The notes under the pieces were generated by a model. It was not told the DNA's origin and did not search any database. It was given only the letters and a program-made list of their open reading frames with translations. From positions 1-64,000 of the forward strand of contig CAXTHM010000013.1 of assembly GCA_964244115.1 (NCBI GenBank): 64,000 nt of DNA. Reading direction: 5' to 3'. The translations under genes were made by a program, and so were the position numbers. Each line of letters starts with the position of its first letter. The stretch's first letter is position 1. Below are positions 29,709-38,783 of this stretch, piece by piece. Source of the DNA: CADCWK01 sp964244115 (GTDB taxonomy: Bacteria; Chloroflexota; Chloroflexia; Thermomicrobiales; UBA6265).

Positions 29709-31025
29709 GTGGACAATCGATCGTCGTCGATGGGCAGGGGCGACGGCCCCGACCGCCGGGTCCAGCCCGGTTACCGCCCGGTGCCGCCGCGTGTCAACCG
29801 GGGTCCGCGTCCCGGGGACGGCCCCAATCCGGCCAACCAGCCCGGCGGTCCGGGCGGGTTCAGCAACGAAGTCGCCGTCTTCGTCGACTTCGAGAATATT
29901 CGGTACTCCACGATCAACAGTTATGGTCGCGAGCCGGACCCGATCGCCTGGCGCGACAAGGCGCTCAAGTACGGGCTGATGGGTGTCGCCCGGGCGTACG
30001 CCGACTTCGACCAGCACCCGGTCCAGGTCCGGATGCGGCTCGACGTGGCCGGCTTCGAGGCGCAGCACTATCCTGCCAAGCGCTCGACCGACGCCAGCGG
30101 CCGCGAGAAGATCGAGTCCCGCTCCGATCTCAATTTCGCGATTGACATCATCAACACGGCCCTGACGCGCCCGGACATCCAGACGTTCCTGCTCTTCACC
30201 GGCGACAAGGACTTCATCCGCCTCGTGACGAGCCTGCGCAACCGGCTGGGCAAGCGGATCATCATCTGCGGCGTGCCGGGCTCGGTCAGCCCCGACCTGG
30301 TCGCGGCCGCCGGCGAGGAGGACCCGCTCCAGATCGCGCAATCGGCCGAGGTCGACGCCGATGTGATCCGGGCGATCGCGGCCTACATCGATCAGCTCCA
30401 CGACGGCTTCGTCCCGACCCAGAGCCACATGAGCCGGACGCTCTGGCGGTTCCTCGACCGGATGATCCTGCCCTCCGAGCACATCGAAGCCAAGGTGATG
30501 GAGTTCCTCCGCAAGGGGGTCCTGACCAAGCGGCCGACGATCAACGGCCAGGGGCAGGAACTCGTCACGACCGAGCTCAACATCTCGCACCCGCTCGTCC
30601 AGGAGACGCTTGGCATCTCGCCGCTGCCGCCGGAGTACGAAGCCGAGGCGGAGTACGACGAGTACAGTGAGGCCGAACCCGAACCCGCCGGCGCCACCTA
30701 CGGGCAGGATGCCTACCGAGCCGGGCCGCAGTACGCCGATCCGTACGATGACGACCCCCGGCCGCTGCTCACCGACCAGCCCGCCCGTGACGGAGACCAG
30801 CCGGCGAACGGGTACGCGAACCCGGTGGCCTACACCGATGACGATGAGTACGGCGACGACTACGACGAGGAGGAGGACGAGGCCAGCGAACCCGGACCCG
30901 GAGCGTCGGCCTACGCCGCATCAGACGATCAGAACGACCGTGATGACGGTTACGGGTACCACCACGAGCATGGGCACGATCATCACCAGCCGGATGAGCA
31001 CACCGGCGCTAACGCCGACAAGTAA
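29709..31025 (+). CDS. NYN-domain (LabA/DUF88) putative RNase with acidic, His-rich tail
   Basis: Protein of 438 residues. After a Pro/Arg/Gly-rich lead, a PIN-like NYN domain (about 54-205) has the acidic active-site residues: Asp60 and Glu62 in VDFENI, and Asp166/Asp168 in LLFTGDKDF, with SDLNFAIDI between. A helical domain (about 215-285, YIDQLHDGFVPTQSHMSRTLWRFL) may be a winged-helix of the OST-HTH type (inference). The last 130 residues are low complexity, rich in Asp/Glu/Tyr, ending HHEHGHDHHQ. GTG 29709 has AGGTGAG directly upstream. Probably cleaves RNA; target unknown. No operon partner. Confidence 0.85.
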   Translation: MDNRSSSMGRGDGPDRRVQPGYRPVPPRVNRGPRPGDGPNPANQPGGPGGFSNEVAVFVDFENIRYSTINSYGREPDPIAWRDKALKYGLMGVARAYADFDQHPVQVRMRLDVAGFEAQHYPAKRSTDASGREKIESRSDLNFAIDIINTALTRPDIQTFLLFTGDKDFIRLVTSLRNRLGKRIIICGVPGSVSPDLVAAAGEEDPLQIAQSAEVDADVIRAIAAYIDQLHDGFVPTQSHMSRTLWRFLDRMILPSEHIEAKVMEFLRKGVLTKRPTINGQGQELVTTELNISHPLVQETLGISPLPPEYEAEAEYDEYSEAEPEPAGATYGQDAYRAGPQYADPYDDDPRPLLTDQPARDGDQPANGYANPVAYTDDDEYGDDYDEEEDEASEPGPGASAYAASDDQNDRDDGYGYHHEHGHDHHQPDEHTGANADK

Positions 31026-31048
31026 CCCGGTCCCATCGGATCACCAGA

Positions 31049-31077
31049 ACGCCCCCGCCGGAAACTGGCGGGGGCGT
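31049..31077. terminator. Terminator hairpin between convergent NYN and crtI genes
   Basis: ACGCCCCCGCC pairs with GGCGGGGGCGT around a short GGAAACT-type loop, 24 nt after the NYN stop codon. It is followed by cctcgtt, not a true T-run. It can serve either strand. Confidence 0.75.
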
Positions 31078-31224
31078 CCTCGTTCACCGATACGACCGGG
31101 CGGCGGAGAGTCCAGGCAGTCGCTCCCTGGCTGATTCCCCACTACGGTGCTCACGCCGGAAGAGGGGAGCGGACCTCGTCCTCGAAGCCAGTTGCGTCGC
31201 GCTGGGCGTGATGTAAACCCTCAA

Positions 31225-32931
31225 TCAACGTCCGAGGGTGCGGGACATCAGGCGGCCGAGGCGCTCGGCGGCCATGTCCTGCAGGGAGGTCGATGTCGTC
31301 TCGCCCCGGTCATCGGCGGCGATCAGGTCGTCGACGATCTTGGCGGACGACAGCACGCCCGGCATCCCGGCACCGGGGTGCGTCCCGGCACCGGCGAAGA
31401 ACAGGTTCGACAGCTCCTCGCTCCGGTTGTGCGGCCGGAACCAGGCCGACTGCGTCAGGACCGGCTCGACGGAGAAGGCGGAGCCGAGGTAGCTGTTCAG
31501 GTCGGTGTCGAAGTGGCGTGGGTCGATCATGTGCTCGGTGACGATGTGTTTGCTCAGGTCCGGCAGGTAGTTCTCTTCGAGGAAGCCCATGATCCGGTCA
31601 CGGTAGGGCTTGGCCTGCGTCGCCCAGTCGATCCTGCCGCCGAGGTGGGGCACCGGCGAGAGCACGTAGAAGGCGTCGCAGCCCTCCGGCGCCAGCGACG
31701 GGTCGGTCAGCGTCGGCATGTGCAGATACAGCGAGAAGTCGTCCGAGAGCGTCTTCTTGGTGAAGATGTCCTTGAGCAGTCCACCGTAGCGGGGGCCGAG
31801 GATGATGTCGTGATGGGCCAGTTCCGGGCCGTCCGTGCCGCGGTACTGGCGGTCGGTACCGAAGTAGATCACGACCAGCGACATCGAGTACCGCATCCGG
31901 GCCAGGCGGCGGTCGGTGTACTTGCGCCGCACCGAGGCCGGCAGCAACTGCTGATAGGCCCGGGCGACATCGCCGTTGCAGACGACGCTGTCGGCCCGGA
32001 TCTCCTCACCCGATTTCAGCCGGACACCGGTCGCCCGGCGTCCCTCGGTCATGATCTCGCCGACCTCGGTGTCGAGCCGGATCCGGCCGCCGAGCTCGCC
32101 GAACAGCCGGACCAGACCCTCGACGACGGCGCCCGTCCCGCCCATCGCGAACCAGACGCCCCACTCTCGCTCCAGGTAGTGGATCAGGGTGTAGATGCTC
32201 GTCGTCTGGAACGGGTTGCCGCCGACGAGCAGCGGGTGGAACGTCATGACCTGCCGAAGGCGGTCGTCCTTGACAAAGCGTGAGACGAGGCTGTGGACAG
32301 TCCGGTAACTCTCCAGCCGGATCAGGTCGGGCGCGACCCGGGCCATATCCAGCGGCGAGTCGAACGGCTGATCGGCCAGCTCGGTGAACCCCTTGGCGAA
32401 GATGCGCTCGGTGAGGCGGACGAATTCGAGGTAGCCGGTGACATCCGACTCGTGCGGCGAGATCCGACGGATCTCCCGGACCATCTCGGCCGCCCGGCCG
32501 GTGTAGTCGAAGTGCTCGCCATCGTGCTCGCCGCCGTTGAAGAAGATCCGGTAGAACGGGTTGACCGGGACCAGCGAGATGTAGTCCTCGGCCTTCCGAC
32601 CGGCCAACTCGAACAGATCGGTCAGCATCCACGGGGCGGTGATGACCGTCGGGCCGCCGTCGAACGTGAAGCCGTCCTGGCGGTAGACGTAGGCGCGGCC
32701 GCCGGCCTGGTCACGCTTGTCGACCAGCGTGACGTCGTGGCCACGGGCGGCGAGCCGGACCGCCGCCGCCAGGCCGCCGAGCCCGGCCCCGATCACGACG
32801 ATGCGCTGGGGTCGTTCGGCGCCGGGAAGCCGCCGCTCGCGGCCCGGCCAGACGCCGGGACCATCGACGGCGGCGGGTCGGACGATGGCGGGATCGGCGG
32901 TGAGTCCGGAGGCGGGGTGAAGGGTGTCCAT
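31225..32931 (-). CDS. crtI: Phytoene desaturase (CrtI-type)
   Basis: FAD enzyme of 568 residues that desaturates phytoene to lycopene or related products at the membrane surface. The FAD motif VIGAGLGGLAAAVRLAARGHDVTLVDK (about 45-71), GGRAYVYRQDGFTFDGGPTVI and the C-terminal AGAGTHPGAGMPGVLSSAK flavin signature are present. Length is slightly above the usual 490-510 because of a 40-residue Pro/Ala-rich N-terminus. The ribosome site is weak. It diverges from the rest of the carotenoid genes over a 229-bp gap. Confidence 0.94.
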   Translation of the reverse strand: MDTLHPASGLTADPAIVRPAAVDGPGVWPGRERRLPGAERPQRIVVIGAGLGGLAAAVRLAARGHDVTLVDKRDQAGGRAYVYRQDGFTFDGGPTVITAPWMLTDLFELAGRKAEDYISLVPVNPFYRIFFNGGEHDGEHFDYTGRAAEMVREIRRISPHESDVTGYLEFVRLTERIFAKGFTELADQPFDSPLDMARVAPDLIRLESYRTVHSLVSRFVKDDRLRQVMTFHPLLVGGNPFQTTSIYTLIHYLEREWGVWFAMGGTGAVVEGLVRLFGELGGRIRLDTEVGEIMTEGRRATGVRLKSGEEIRADSVVCNGDVARAYQQLLPASVRRKYTDRRLARMRYSMSLVVIYFGTDRQYRGTDGPELAHHDIILGPRYGGLLKDIFTKKTLSDDFSLYLHMPTLTDPSLAPEGCDAFYVLSPVPHLGGRIDWATQAKPYRDRIMGFLEENYLPDLSKHIVTEHMIDPRHFDTDLNSYLGSAFSVEPVLTQSAWFRPHNRSEELSNLFFAGAGTHPGAGMPGVLSSAKIVDDLIAADDRGETTSTSLQDMAAERLGRLMSRTLGR

Positions 32932-33160
32932 TCGGGAATCGTCTCTCGTGGCGAAGTTCGGGATTCGAAGTCAGACTGAGACAGCGACTGGGGTGCCGGG
33001 CGACCACGCCGCCCAGTGATCGGCAGGCGGCGCCGTTCGGCACCGTGGTTGCGACAATGCCTCGGCGGGTCACCGTCTGGCGACCGTTCGGCCGGTGGGC
33101 ACCACTGGCGAATCATCGCACGCAGCCATCCACGGCTGAGCATCCGAATGAGATCAACCC

Positions 33161-34018
33161 ATGCAGCAGAGCCCATCCGCCTTCGCCGGCGAGGACCACC
33201 GGCCGTTCGACTTCGCCCCGGACCCGTCGAACCCGCGCCCGCAACGCGTCGGGGCGCTGCTGCTGCACGGCTTCATGGGCACGCCGAAGGAACTGCGCCC
33301 CCTCGGGCAGGCGCTGGCAGCCGATGGCATCCGGGCAGTCGCCCCGCTGCTGCCGGGGTTCGGCCCGAACGTGCCGGACCTGCCCCGGACGACGGCCGAG
33401 GACTGGAGCCGGGCCGTCGACGAGGCGTGGGCGACCGTCCGGACTGAGTCGGACGCCAGCGTCCTACTCGGGTTCTCGTTCGGGGGGGCCCTCGCGCTCG
33501 GGACCGCCAGCCAGTCCCCACCGGACGCGCTCATCCTGATCTCGCCCTATGTCCGACTGATCGATCTCCCCTCGTGGCTGCTCGTCGCCGGGCTGCCGGT
33601 CCTGAAGCGGACGATCAGGACGTTCTCGCCCTACGCGAAGGCGGATTTCGGCGACCCCGAGGTCCGGCGCTTCTTCCACGAGATGGACCCGACGTTCGAC
33701 CTCGACGACCCGGCGACGCAGGACCTGCTCCGGGAACGCTCGACGATCCCGTTCAGCGTGATCGACCAGATGCGCCGGGTCACCGACCGGGGTCGGAAAG
33801 CGGCCCGATCGGTGACGGCGCCGACGCTGCTCGTCCAGGGTACCCGCGACGACACCTCGACCGTTGCCCGCAGCCGTCGGTTGGCCGGTTCGCTGCGCGG
33901 CCCGTTGACGCTGCGGGAACTGGATGCCGACCACCTGATCGTCGATGACCAGAAGCCGTCCTGGCCGGCGCTCCGGGACAGCGTGCTCGCATTCGTCGAT
34001 CAGCAGTATCCGAGATAG
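33161..34018 (+). CDS. Alpha/beta-hydrolase (esterase/carboxylesterase type)
   Basis: Soluble serine hydrolase of 285 residues. The oxyanion motif LLLHGFMG, nucleophile Ser106 in GFSFGGAL, an acidic residue in GTRDDTST and the His in DADHLIVDD make a complete triad. It resembles monoglyceride lipase/carboxylesterase-type proteins. It opens a run of four same-strand genes (hydrolase, GT2, cruF, acyltransferase) with gaps of 76, 76 and 19 nt, so a role in carotenoid ester turnover or general lipid metabolism is possible. Substrate unknown. Confidence 0.85.
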   Translation: MQQSPSAFAGEDHRPFDFAPDPSNPRPQRVGALLLHGFMGTPKELRPLGQALAADGIRAVAPLLPGFGPNVPDLPRTTAEDWSRAVDEAWATVRTESDASVLLGFSFGGALALGTASQSPPDALILISPYVRLIDLPSWLLVAGLPVLKRTIRTFSPYAKADFGDPEVRRFFHEMDPTFDLDDPATQDLLRERSTIPFSVIDQMRRVTDRGRKAARSVTAPTLLVQGTRDDTSTVARSRRLAGSLRGPLTLRELDADHLIVDDQKPSWPALRDSVLAFVDQQYPR

Positions 34019-34094
34019 CCAACTGAGGATCCGCGAGGTCGCGGTATCCTGCGGGATCAGGATCTGGCGTCCTCACCCTGGAGCAGCCCACGAC

Positions 34095-35348
34095 GTGTCG
34101 AACCGCTCAGGTCGCATCCCGCTCGCCTCATCGTCACCGGTCGTATCCGGCCTCTGCCTGCTGCTGGCGGTCCTTCAGCTCGGGCTGGCCGCGCGGGTCG
34201 TGCTGCGGCTGATCCGGTCCGCCAACCGGCCGACGGTCAACCCGGTTGCCGGCGATGCATCCACCGCGTCGGGCTCCGTCACGGTGCTCGTACCGGTCCT
34301 GAACGAGGCCGAGCGACTCGGTCCGTGTCTGGCGGGGCTCACCCTTCAGGGTCCCGAGGTGGCGGCGATCCTCGTCATCGACGGCGGCTCGTCGGATGGG
34401 ACGGTCGCGTTGGTGAGTCACCACGCCGGGCATGACCCGCGCATCCGGGTCATCGATGCCGCCCCGGTCCCCGCGGACTGGAACGGCAAGGCCTGGAACC
34501 TCCAGCGCGGCCTGACAGACGGCGATGTCACGACACCGTGGGTGCTGACGATCGACGCCGACGTTCGACCCCGAGCCGGGCTGGTCGCGGCGCTGCTCGG
34601 TCGCGCCACGGCTGACGGCGTCGCGGTCCTCAGCGGCGCGACCCGGCAGCGGCTCTCCGGAGCGGCCGAGGGACTCGTCCATCCGGCCCTGCTGACATCA
34701 CTGGTCTATCGCTACGGGATTCCCGGCGGCAGCACGACCGACCCGGACGAGGTCCAGGCCAACGGCCAGTGCATGCTCATCCGCCGCGATGCCCTGGACG
34801 AGATCGACGGGTTCGCCGAGGGGCAGCGGTCGGTCTGCGAGGACGTCACCATCGCCCGGCGGCTGGCGATGGCCGGTCACCGGGTCGGGTTCGCCGAGAC
34901 GGGCGACCTGGTCGATGTCGCGATGTACGGGAGCGCCGCCGAGGCCTGGCGAAACTGGCCGCGGTCGCTGACCATGCGGGATCAGTTCGCCGGCCACGCC
35001 GCGACGGTCCGGCTGGCGGAGGTCGCGCTGGTCCAGGGGCTGCCCCTCATCGTCACCGCCGCCGGTCTGGTCCGGCAGAGGCGGCATCACTACCCGAGCG
35101 CCCGCGGGCGAGACGCGATCCGGGGAGTTGGGGGTCGGTTTCGTGCGGTAGAGTTCCTCATCGGCCTGAACCGCGTCCTCGTCCTGCTCCGGCTGGGGGT
35201 GCTGGTCGGGATGGTCCGGGCCTACCGGCGCCCCCCGCTCACCTACTGGTTGTCCCCAGTACTCGACGCCCCCGTCGCGGTTCGCCTGATCCAGTCCGCG
35301 CTGCGTCGCACCCACACCTGGCGCGGTCGCCCGATCACCCGCTCCTGA
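34095..35348 (+). CDS. Glycosyltransferase family 2, carotenoid-cluster type
   Basis: Membrane-associated GT-A enzyme of 417 residues. An N-terminal hydrophobic helix (about 12-35) precedes the catalytic domain: VLVPVLNEAERL, VIDGGSSDGT, and the metal-binding TIDADVRPR, followed by EDVTIARRL, which contains the ED catalytic-base motif. C-terminal hydrophobic stretches (around 310-385) anchor it. Immediately upstream of cruF, it is the likely sugar-adding enzyme for the hydroxylated carotenoid, analogous to CruG/CruC (inference from context). GTG 34095 is chosen; the ribosome site GGAG is rather far. Confidence 0.82.
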   Translation: MSNRSGRIPLASSSPVVSGLCLLLAVLQLGLAARVVLRLIRSANRPTVNPVAGDASTASGSVTVLVPVLNEAERLGPCLAGLTLQGPEVAAILVIDGGSSDGTVALVSHHAGHDPRIRVIDAAPVPADWNGKAWNLQRGLTDGDVTTPWVLTIDADVRPRAGLVAALLGRATADGVAVLSGATRQRLSGAAEGLVHPALLTSLVYRYGIPGGSTTDPDEVQANGQCMLIRRDALDEIDGFAEGQRSVCEDVTIARRLAMAGHRVGFAETGDLVDVAMYGSAAEAWRNWPRSLTMRDQFAGHAATVRLAEVALVQGLPLIVTAAGLVRQRRHHYPSARGRDAIRGVGGRFRAVEFLIGLNRVLVLLRLGVLVGMVRAYRRPPLTYWLSPVLDAPVAVRLIQSALRRTHTWRGRPITRS

Positions 35349-35424
35349 TCCCGGATGCGTACCCGCGTCTCCCACCGTTCCCACCGCCGTTCGACGTCCC
35401 ATCGACGTCCCAGGAGATCCCACC

Positions 35425-36468
35425 ATGACGACTGCCGAGGGCCACATCACCTCCGACCAGCGCGCCGTGTCGGCGACGGTCGATCAGCCAGAGGATACCG
35501 GTCCGGTCACGCTCTGGGGCTCGCTCTCGTCGTTCTCCGCGAAGCTCTCGTGGCTGGGCCTGGCGGCACACATCATGGCGATGCTGTTCGCCCTCGGCGG
35601 CATCCTCTATGTGATCCCGAACATCGGCAAGGTCATCGCCGACAACCCCGGTGCGGCCGACATCTACAACTGGGGCATGAACTACGGCGGCGCCACCCAC
35701 ATGATCCTCGGCGCGATCGCCGTCTTCATGATGGGCGTCCTGATCGTCGGACTCCGCCGCACGACGCTGTTCTTCGTGCTCGCCTACCTGATCTCGGCCT
35801 CGTCCGAACTCGTCGGCACCAGCACCGGCTGGCCGTTCGGCAACTACAGCTACACCAGCTACCTCGGCTACCGGCTGGTCGACCACGTCCCCTTCACGAT
35901 CCCGCTGTCATGGTTCTACATGGGCATGGCGTCCTACTTCCTCGCCCGGCTGATCGTCTGGATGGTCGGGCACCGCCTCAGCAGCACGGGACGGGAAGCC
36001 GCGACGATCCTGATCGGCGGCTACCTCGTCGTCGTCTGGGATCTCGTCCTGGATCCGGCGATGGCACACGACGATCTCGTCGTCCGGTTCTGGGAGTGGA
36101 ACGTCGACGGTGTCTACTTCGGGATGCCGGTCCAGAACTACGTCGGCTGGCTGTTCACGGCGGTCCTGTTCATGGGCCTGGGCCGGCTGTCCTGGAACGG
36201 AGGCATCGCCCCGAGCCGGATCCCGGTGATGCTCCCGGTGATCCTCTACGGTTCCAACATCGTCTTCGCCTCCGTGCTCAGCCTTAGTGTCGGTCTCTGG
36301 GTCCCGATCGTCCTCTGCGTCGCGCTGATCCTCCTGCCGGCCGTGATCGCCTGGTCGATCCGGCGGTCGCACCCGCCGGTCGGTCGCCCGGTCGTACGCT
36401 CGACCGCGTCGTCCACGCTCGTCACGGACGGCCAGACCCGCGGCGCCGAGATCATGGGTCAACGATAG
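35425..36468 (+). CDS. cruF: Carotenoid 1',2'-hydratase, CruF-like membrane protein
   Basis: Polytopic membrane protein of 347 residues, eight or more helices, of the CruF/DUF422 family that adds water to the psi-end of carotenoids to give a 1'-hydroxy group. Family-typical features: SSELVGTSTGWPFGNYSYTSYLGYR, VPFTIPLSWFYMGMASYFLAR, VVVWDLVLDPAMA and FWEWNVDGVYFGMPVQNYVGW. AGGAG precedes the ATG. It sits between the glycosyltransferase and a PlsC-like acyltransferase, which fits a pathway of hydroxylation, glycosylation and acylation. Confidence 0.88.
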   Translation: MTTAEGHITSDQRAVSATVDQPEDTGPVTLWGSLSSFSAKLSWLGLAAHIMAMLFALGGILYVIPNIGKVIADNPGAADIYNWGMNYGGATHMILGAIAVFMMGVLIVGLRRTTLFFVLAYLISASSELVGTSTGWPFGNYSYTSYLGYRLVDHVPFTIPLSWFYMGMASYFLARLIVWMVGHRLSSTGREAATILIGGYLVVVWDLVLDPAMAHDDLVVRFWEWNVDGVYFGMPVQNYVGWLFTAVLFMGLGRLSWNGGIAPSRIPVMLPVILYGSNIVFASVLSLSVGLWVPIVLCVALILLPAVIAWSIRRSHPPVGRPVVRSTASSTLVTDGQTRGAEIMGQR

Positions 36469-36487
36469 GGTCGGGATAGGGCTGAGG

Positions 36488-37252
36488 ATGCCACCCAACT
36501 CTCCGGCAAGCCCATCGTCGCCCGCCCAGTCGAGGTCGATCCCGACGGTGATGGCGAACCGGACCATCCGGCTGGCGTCCGGCCGCCTGATGACCGGCAA
36601 GGTCGATCTCGCGGTCTCGGGGGAGGGCAACGTCCCGGCGACCGGACCGGTCGTGCTGGCCGCCCGCCACTATCATCACCTGTTCGATGGGACGAGCATC
36701 CTCACGACGCTCAAGCGTCCGCTACGGGTCATGGTGGCGCTGGACTGGGTCACCGCTGGCGCCCAGCGCCGGATCGCCGAAAGGCTCTGCTCGGTAGCCG
36801 GCTGGCCGGTCGTGCTGCGACCGGACGCCGAGAAGTACCGACCCGAGCTGGCGGCTGACCCGGCAAGAACCGCCGAGTATCAGCGCGACACGACCCGGTA
36901 CCTCAAGCGAGCGGCGGTCCAGAGCGTCGAGATCCTCTCGCGGGGCGGTGCCCTGCTGATGTTCCCGGAGGGGTATCCGAACATCGACCCCTCCTTCACC
37001 CCGAAGAGCGACCGCAACGACGACTTCCTGCCGACCCTGCCCGGCGCCGTCAGGATTCCCCTCCTCGCCCAGTCCGCCGGTCTGGCACCCGTCCCCATCG
37101 TCCCGGTCGGCCTGCACTATCGACGCGTCGGCGACGACCGCTGGGCGATCCAGCTGCGGTTCGGCGAGCCGCTGTTCGCCACCGATCGTCGTCGGGTCGA
37201 TAGCACCGTCGCCCATCTCGGTGCGACGATCCGGCGCCTGTCGGTGGAGTAG
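36488..37252 (+). CDS. PlsC-like acyltransferase in the carotenoid cluster
   Basis: Membrane-associated acyltransferase of 254 residues. The catalytic block reads ARHYHHLFDG, where the expected HX4D spacing is not exact (HX5D from the first His, HX3D from the third), and the FPEG block appears as LMFPEGYPNIDP. The VPVGLHY block is also present. It starts 19 nt after cruF. By position it may acylate the sugar of a carotenoid glycoside, as CruD does in green sulfur bacteria; a phospholipid role is the alternative. ATG 36551 is an alternative start. Confidence 0.78.
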   Translation: MPPNSPASPSSPAQSRSIPTVMANRTIRLASGRLMTGKVDLAVSGEGNVPATGPVVLAARHYHHLFDGTSILTTLKRPLRVMVALDWVTAGAQRRIAERLCSVAGWPVVLRPDAEKYRPELAADPARTAEYQRDTTRYLKRAAVQSVEILSRGGALLMFPEGYPNIDPSFTPKSDRNDDFLPTLPGAVRIPLLAQSAGLAPVPIVPVGLHYRRVGDDRWAIQLRFGEPLFATDRRRVDSTVAHLGATIRRLSVE

Positions 37253-37276
37253 CGTGGGTGAGCTGAAACACGTCTG

Positions 37277-37471
37277 GTGGCGGAGCAGACCTATCCTACG
37301 ATCCCTTCCCCGCTCATACGGAATCCGGTTGAAGAGCCGTCATTCTCCCGAAGCCAGTCGGTAGCAGACCTCTCCCCCGACCCCTCTCCGGCTCGGCTCG
37401 TCGCTCACCCGCCAAAGGCGGCTTCGGCTCCTCACCGCCCGGAGAGGGGAGTCCTCACCCGGATTCGGTAT
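37277..37471. repeat. Dispersed palindromic element, copy E, with terminal inverted repeats
   Basis: Within the 493-bp convergent gap 37253-37745. Inner borders carry ATACGGAATCCGGTT (37316-37330) and ACCCGGATTCGGTAT (37457-37471), an inverted pair. Between them are CTCTCCGGCTCGGCTC, GCTCACCCGCC and CGGAGAGGGGAG blocks shared with copies A-D. The outer left part GTGGCGGAGCAGACC matches the left arms of copies C and D. A further degenerate end, ACCCGGATCCGGTAT, lies at 37709-37723. Confidence 0.7.
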
Positions 37472-37480
37472 CACCTCCAG

Positions 37481-37634
37481 CGCGGTTCATAGCGGTTGAC
37501 GGTGGAGCGAGCTCCCCCTCTCCATCCGGTCCGGACGGAGTCGCCCGCAGGTGACGGAGGCGAACCGAGATGGGGAGGGAGTCGGGGGGTGGGGCTGACC
37601 GCTCGCGCCGACGAGGGCCATGAGATCCGCTCTA
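37481..37634. repeat. Second repeat type, copy 1, next to element E
   Basis: Matches 63141-63295: shared blocks are GCGGNTCATNGNGGT, CTCCCCCTCTCCATCCGG, GGGGNTGGGCT, CGCTCGCG and GAGATCCGCTC. CTCCATCCGG and a later GGATGGAG-like arm in the other copy make it hairpin-prone. In both places it lies directly after a palindromic element, so the two form one composite unit of about 350 bp. Confidence 0.6.
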
Positions 37635-37745
37635 GTGGTCTGTCAGGGCTCATCGGCTTCCCCGGAGTTGACCTCTCCCCCGAGGGGTCACGAGTCCACC
37701 GACCATCTACCCGGATCCGGTATCAGGCGGCCGCGGCAAACCGTT

Positions 37746-38783
37746 CTAGACGCCGCGCGTCCAGAGGCTCCCGCCGAGCTGCAACGACAGGAAATCGACC
37801 GTGATCAGCGGCATCGCCCGGAGCTTGCGGCGGGTGCTGACGTGGGCGCGACCATGGAACGGGTCGCAGTCCTGCTCCTCGATCCGGTCGAGGATCTTGC
37901 TGTAGAGGCGGCTGATCGCGATCGTCGTGAGTTGACCGGACGGGCAGAGTGCCGGAATGCCCAGCCGGCCAGAGCGGTAGTAGCTCCGGGCCCGATCGAT
38001 CTGGAACCGCATCAGCCCCGACATGTCCCCCGTCGGACGGCCACCGAGCAACGACGCCGGGTCGATCCCGAACCGGGCCAGTTCCCCATGCGGGAGATAG
38101 AGCCGTCCGACGCTGGCATCCTCGGCCACGTCGCGGAGGATGTTCGTCAGTTGCATCGCGATCCCCAGGTCGACGGCGTGGGTCAGGGCGCGTTCGTCGC
38201 GGCAGCCGAAGACGGGCGCCGCGATCAACCCGATCGTCCCGGCGACGCAGTAGCAGTACTCCCGCAGGTCGTCCCAGTCGGCGTAGCTGCGCGGCGCCAG
38301 GTCGTGCCGCATGCCCCGGAGCAGGTCGAGGACCGGCCCCAGCGGGATGTCGTACCGTCGCCGGGCGACAGCGAACGCTACCGCGACCGGGTGTTCCGGA
38401 CGGTAGAGTTCGGCCTCCCAGCGGTCGAGCGAGGCCGAGATGTCGGCCGGACTGACCTCGCCGGCGAGGTCGACGATGTCATCGGCGATCCGGCAGTAGG
38501 CATAGGCGGCGGCGATCGCATTACGGCGGTCGATCGCGAGGAACCGGCTCCCGAACGAGAAGGTCCGGGCGTGCAGGCGGAGCAGATCCCAGCATGGCTG
38601 CCAGTCGGGTTCGATGCCGGGATCGATCGACGCCGCTCCCGTGTCGACCGGAGCCAGGGCGGAGGGATCGATGTCGGCCGAGCGATCGGACCGGGTCGGA
38701 TGGCCCTCCGGCGCTCCGGTGACTCCTCGATAGCTCACTCGTGGACTGGATGAAGGCGTGATGGTGCGACCGGCCCGCGACAA
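37746..38783 (-). CDS. crtB: Phytoene synthase (squalene/phytoene synthase family)
   Basis: Joins two geranylgeranyl diphosphates head to head to give phytoene; 345 residues. Both Asp-rich metal sites are present: CRIADDIVDLAGE and QLTNILRDVAEDASVGR, with YCYCVAGTIGL between. The first 50 residues are a non-conserved Pro/Ser-rich lead. The start is TTG 38783, supported by AAGAGGTGA 6 nt upstream; no ATG fits. It converges on the acyltransferase gene across a repeat-filled gap and supplies CrtI with substrate. Confidence 0.93.
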   Translation of the reverse strand: MSRAGRTITPSSSPRVSYRGVTGAPEGHPTRSDRSADIDPSALAPVDTGAASIDPGIEPDWQPCWDLLRLHARTFSFGSRFLAIDRRNAIAAAYAYCRIADDIVDLAGEVSPADISASLDRWEAELYRPEHPVAVAFAVARRRYDIPLGPVLDLLRGMRHDLAPRSYADWDDLREYCYCVAGTIGLIAAPVFGCRDERALTHAVDLGIAMQLTNILRDVAEDASVGRLYLPHGELARFGIDPASLLGGRPTGDMSGLMRFQIDRARSYYRSGRLGIPALCPSGQLTTIAISRLYSKILDRIEEQDCDPFHGRAHVSTRRKLRAMPLITVDFLSLQLGGSLWTRGV

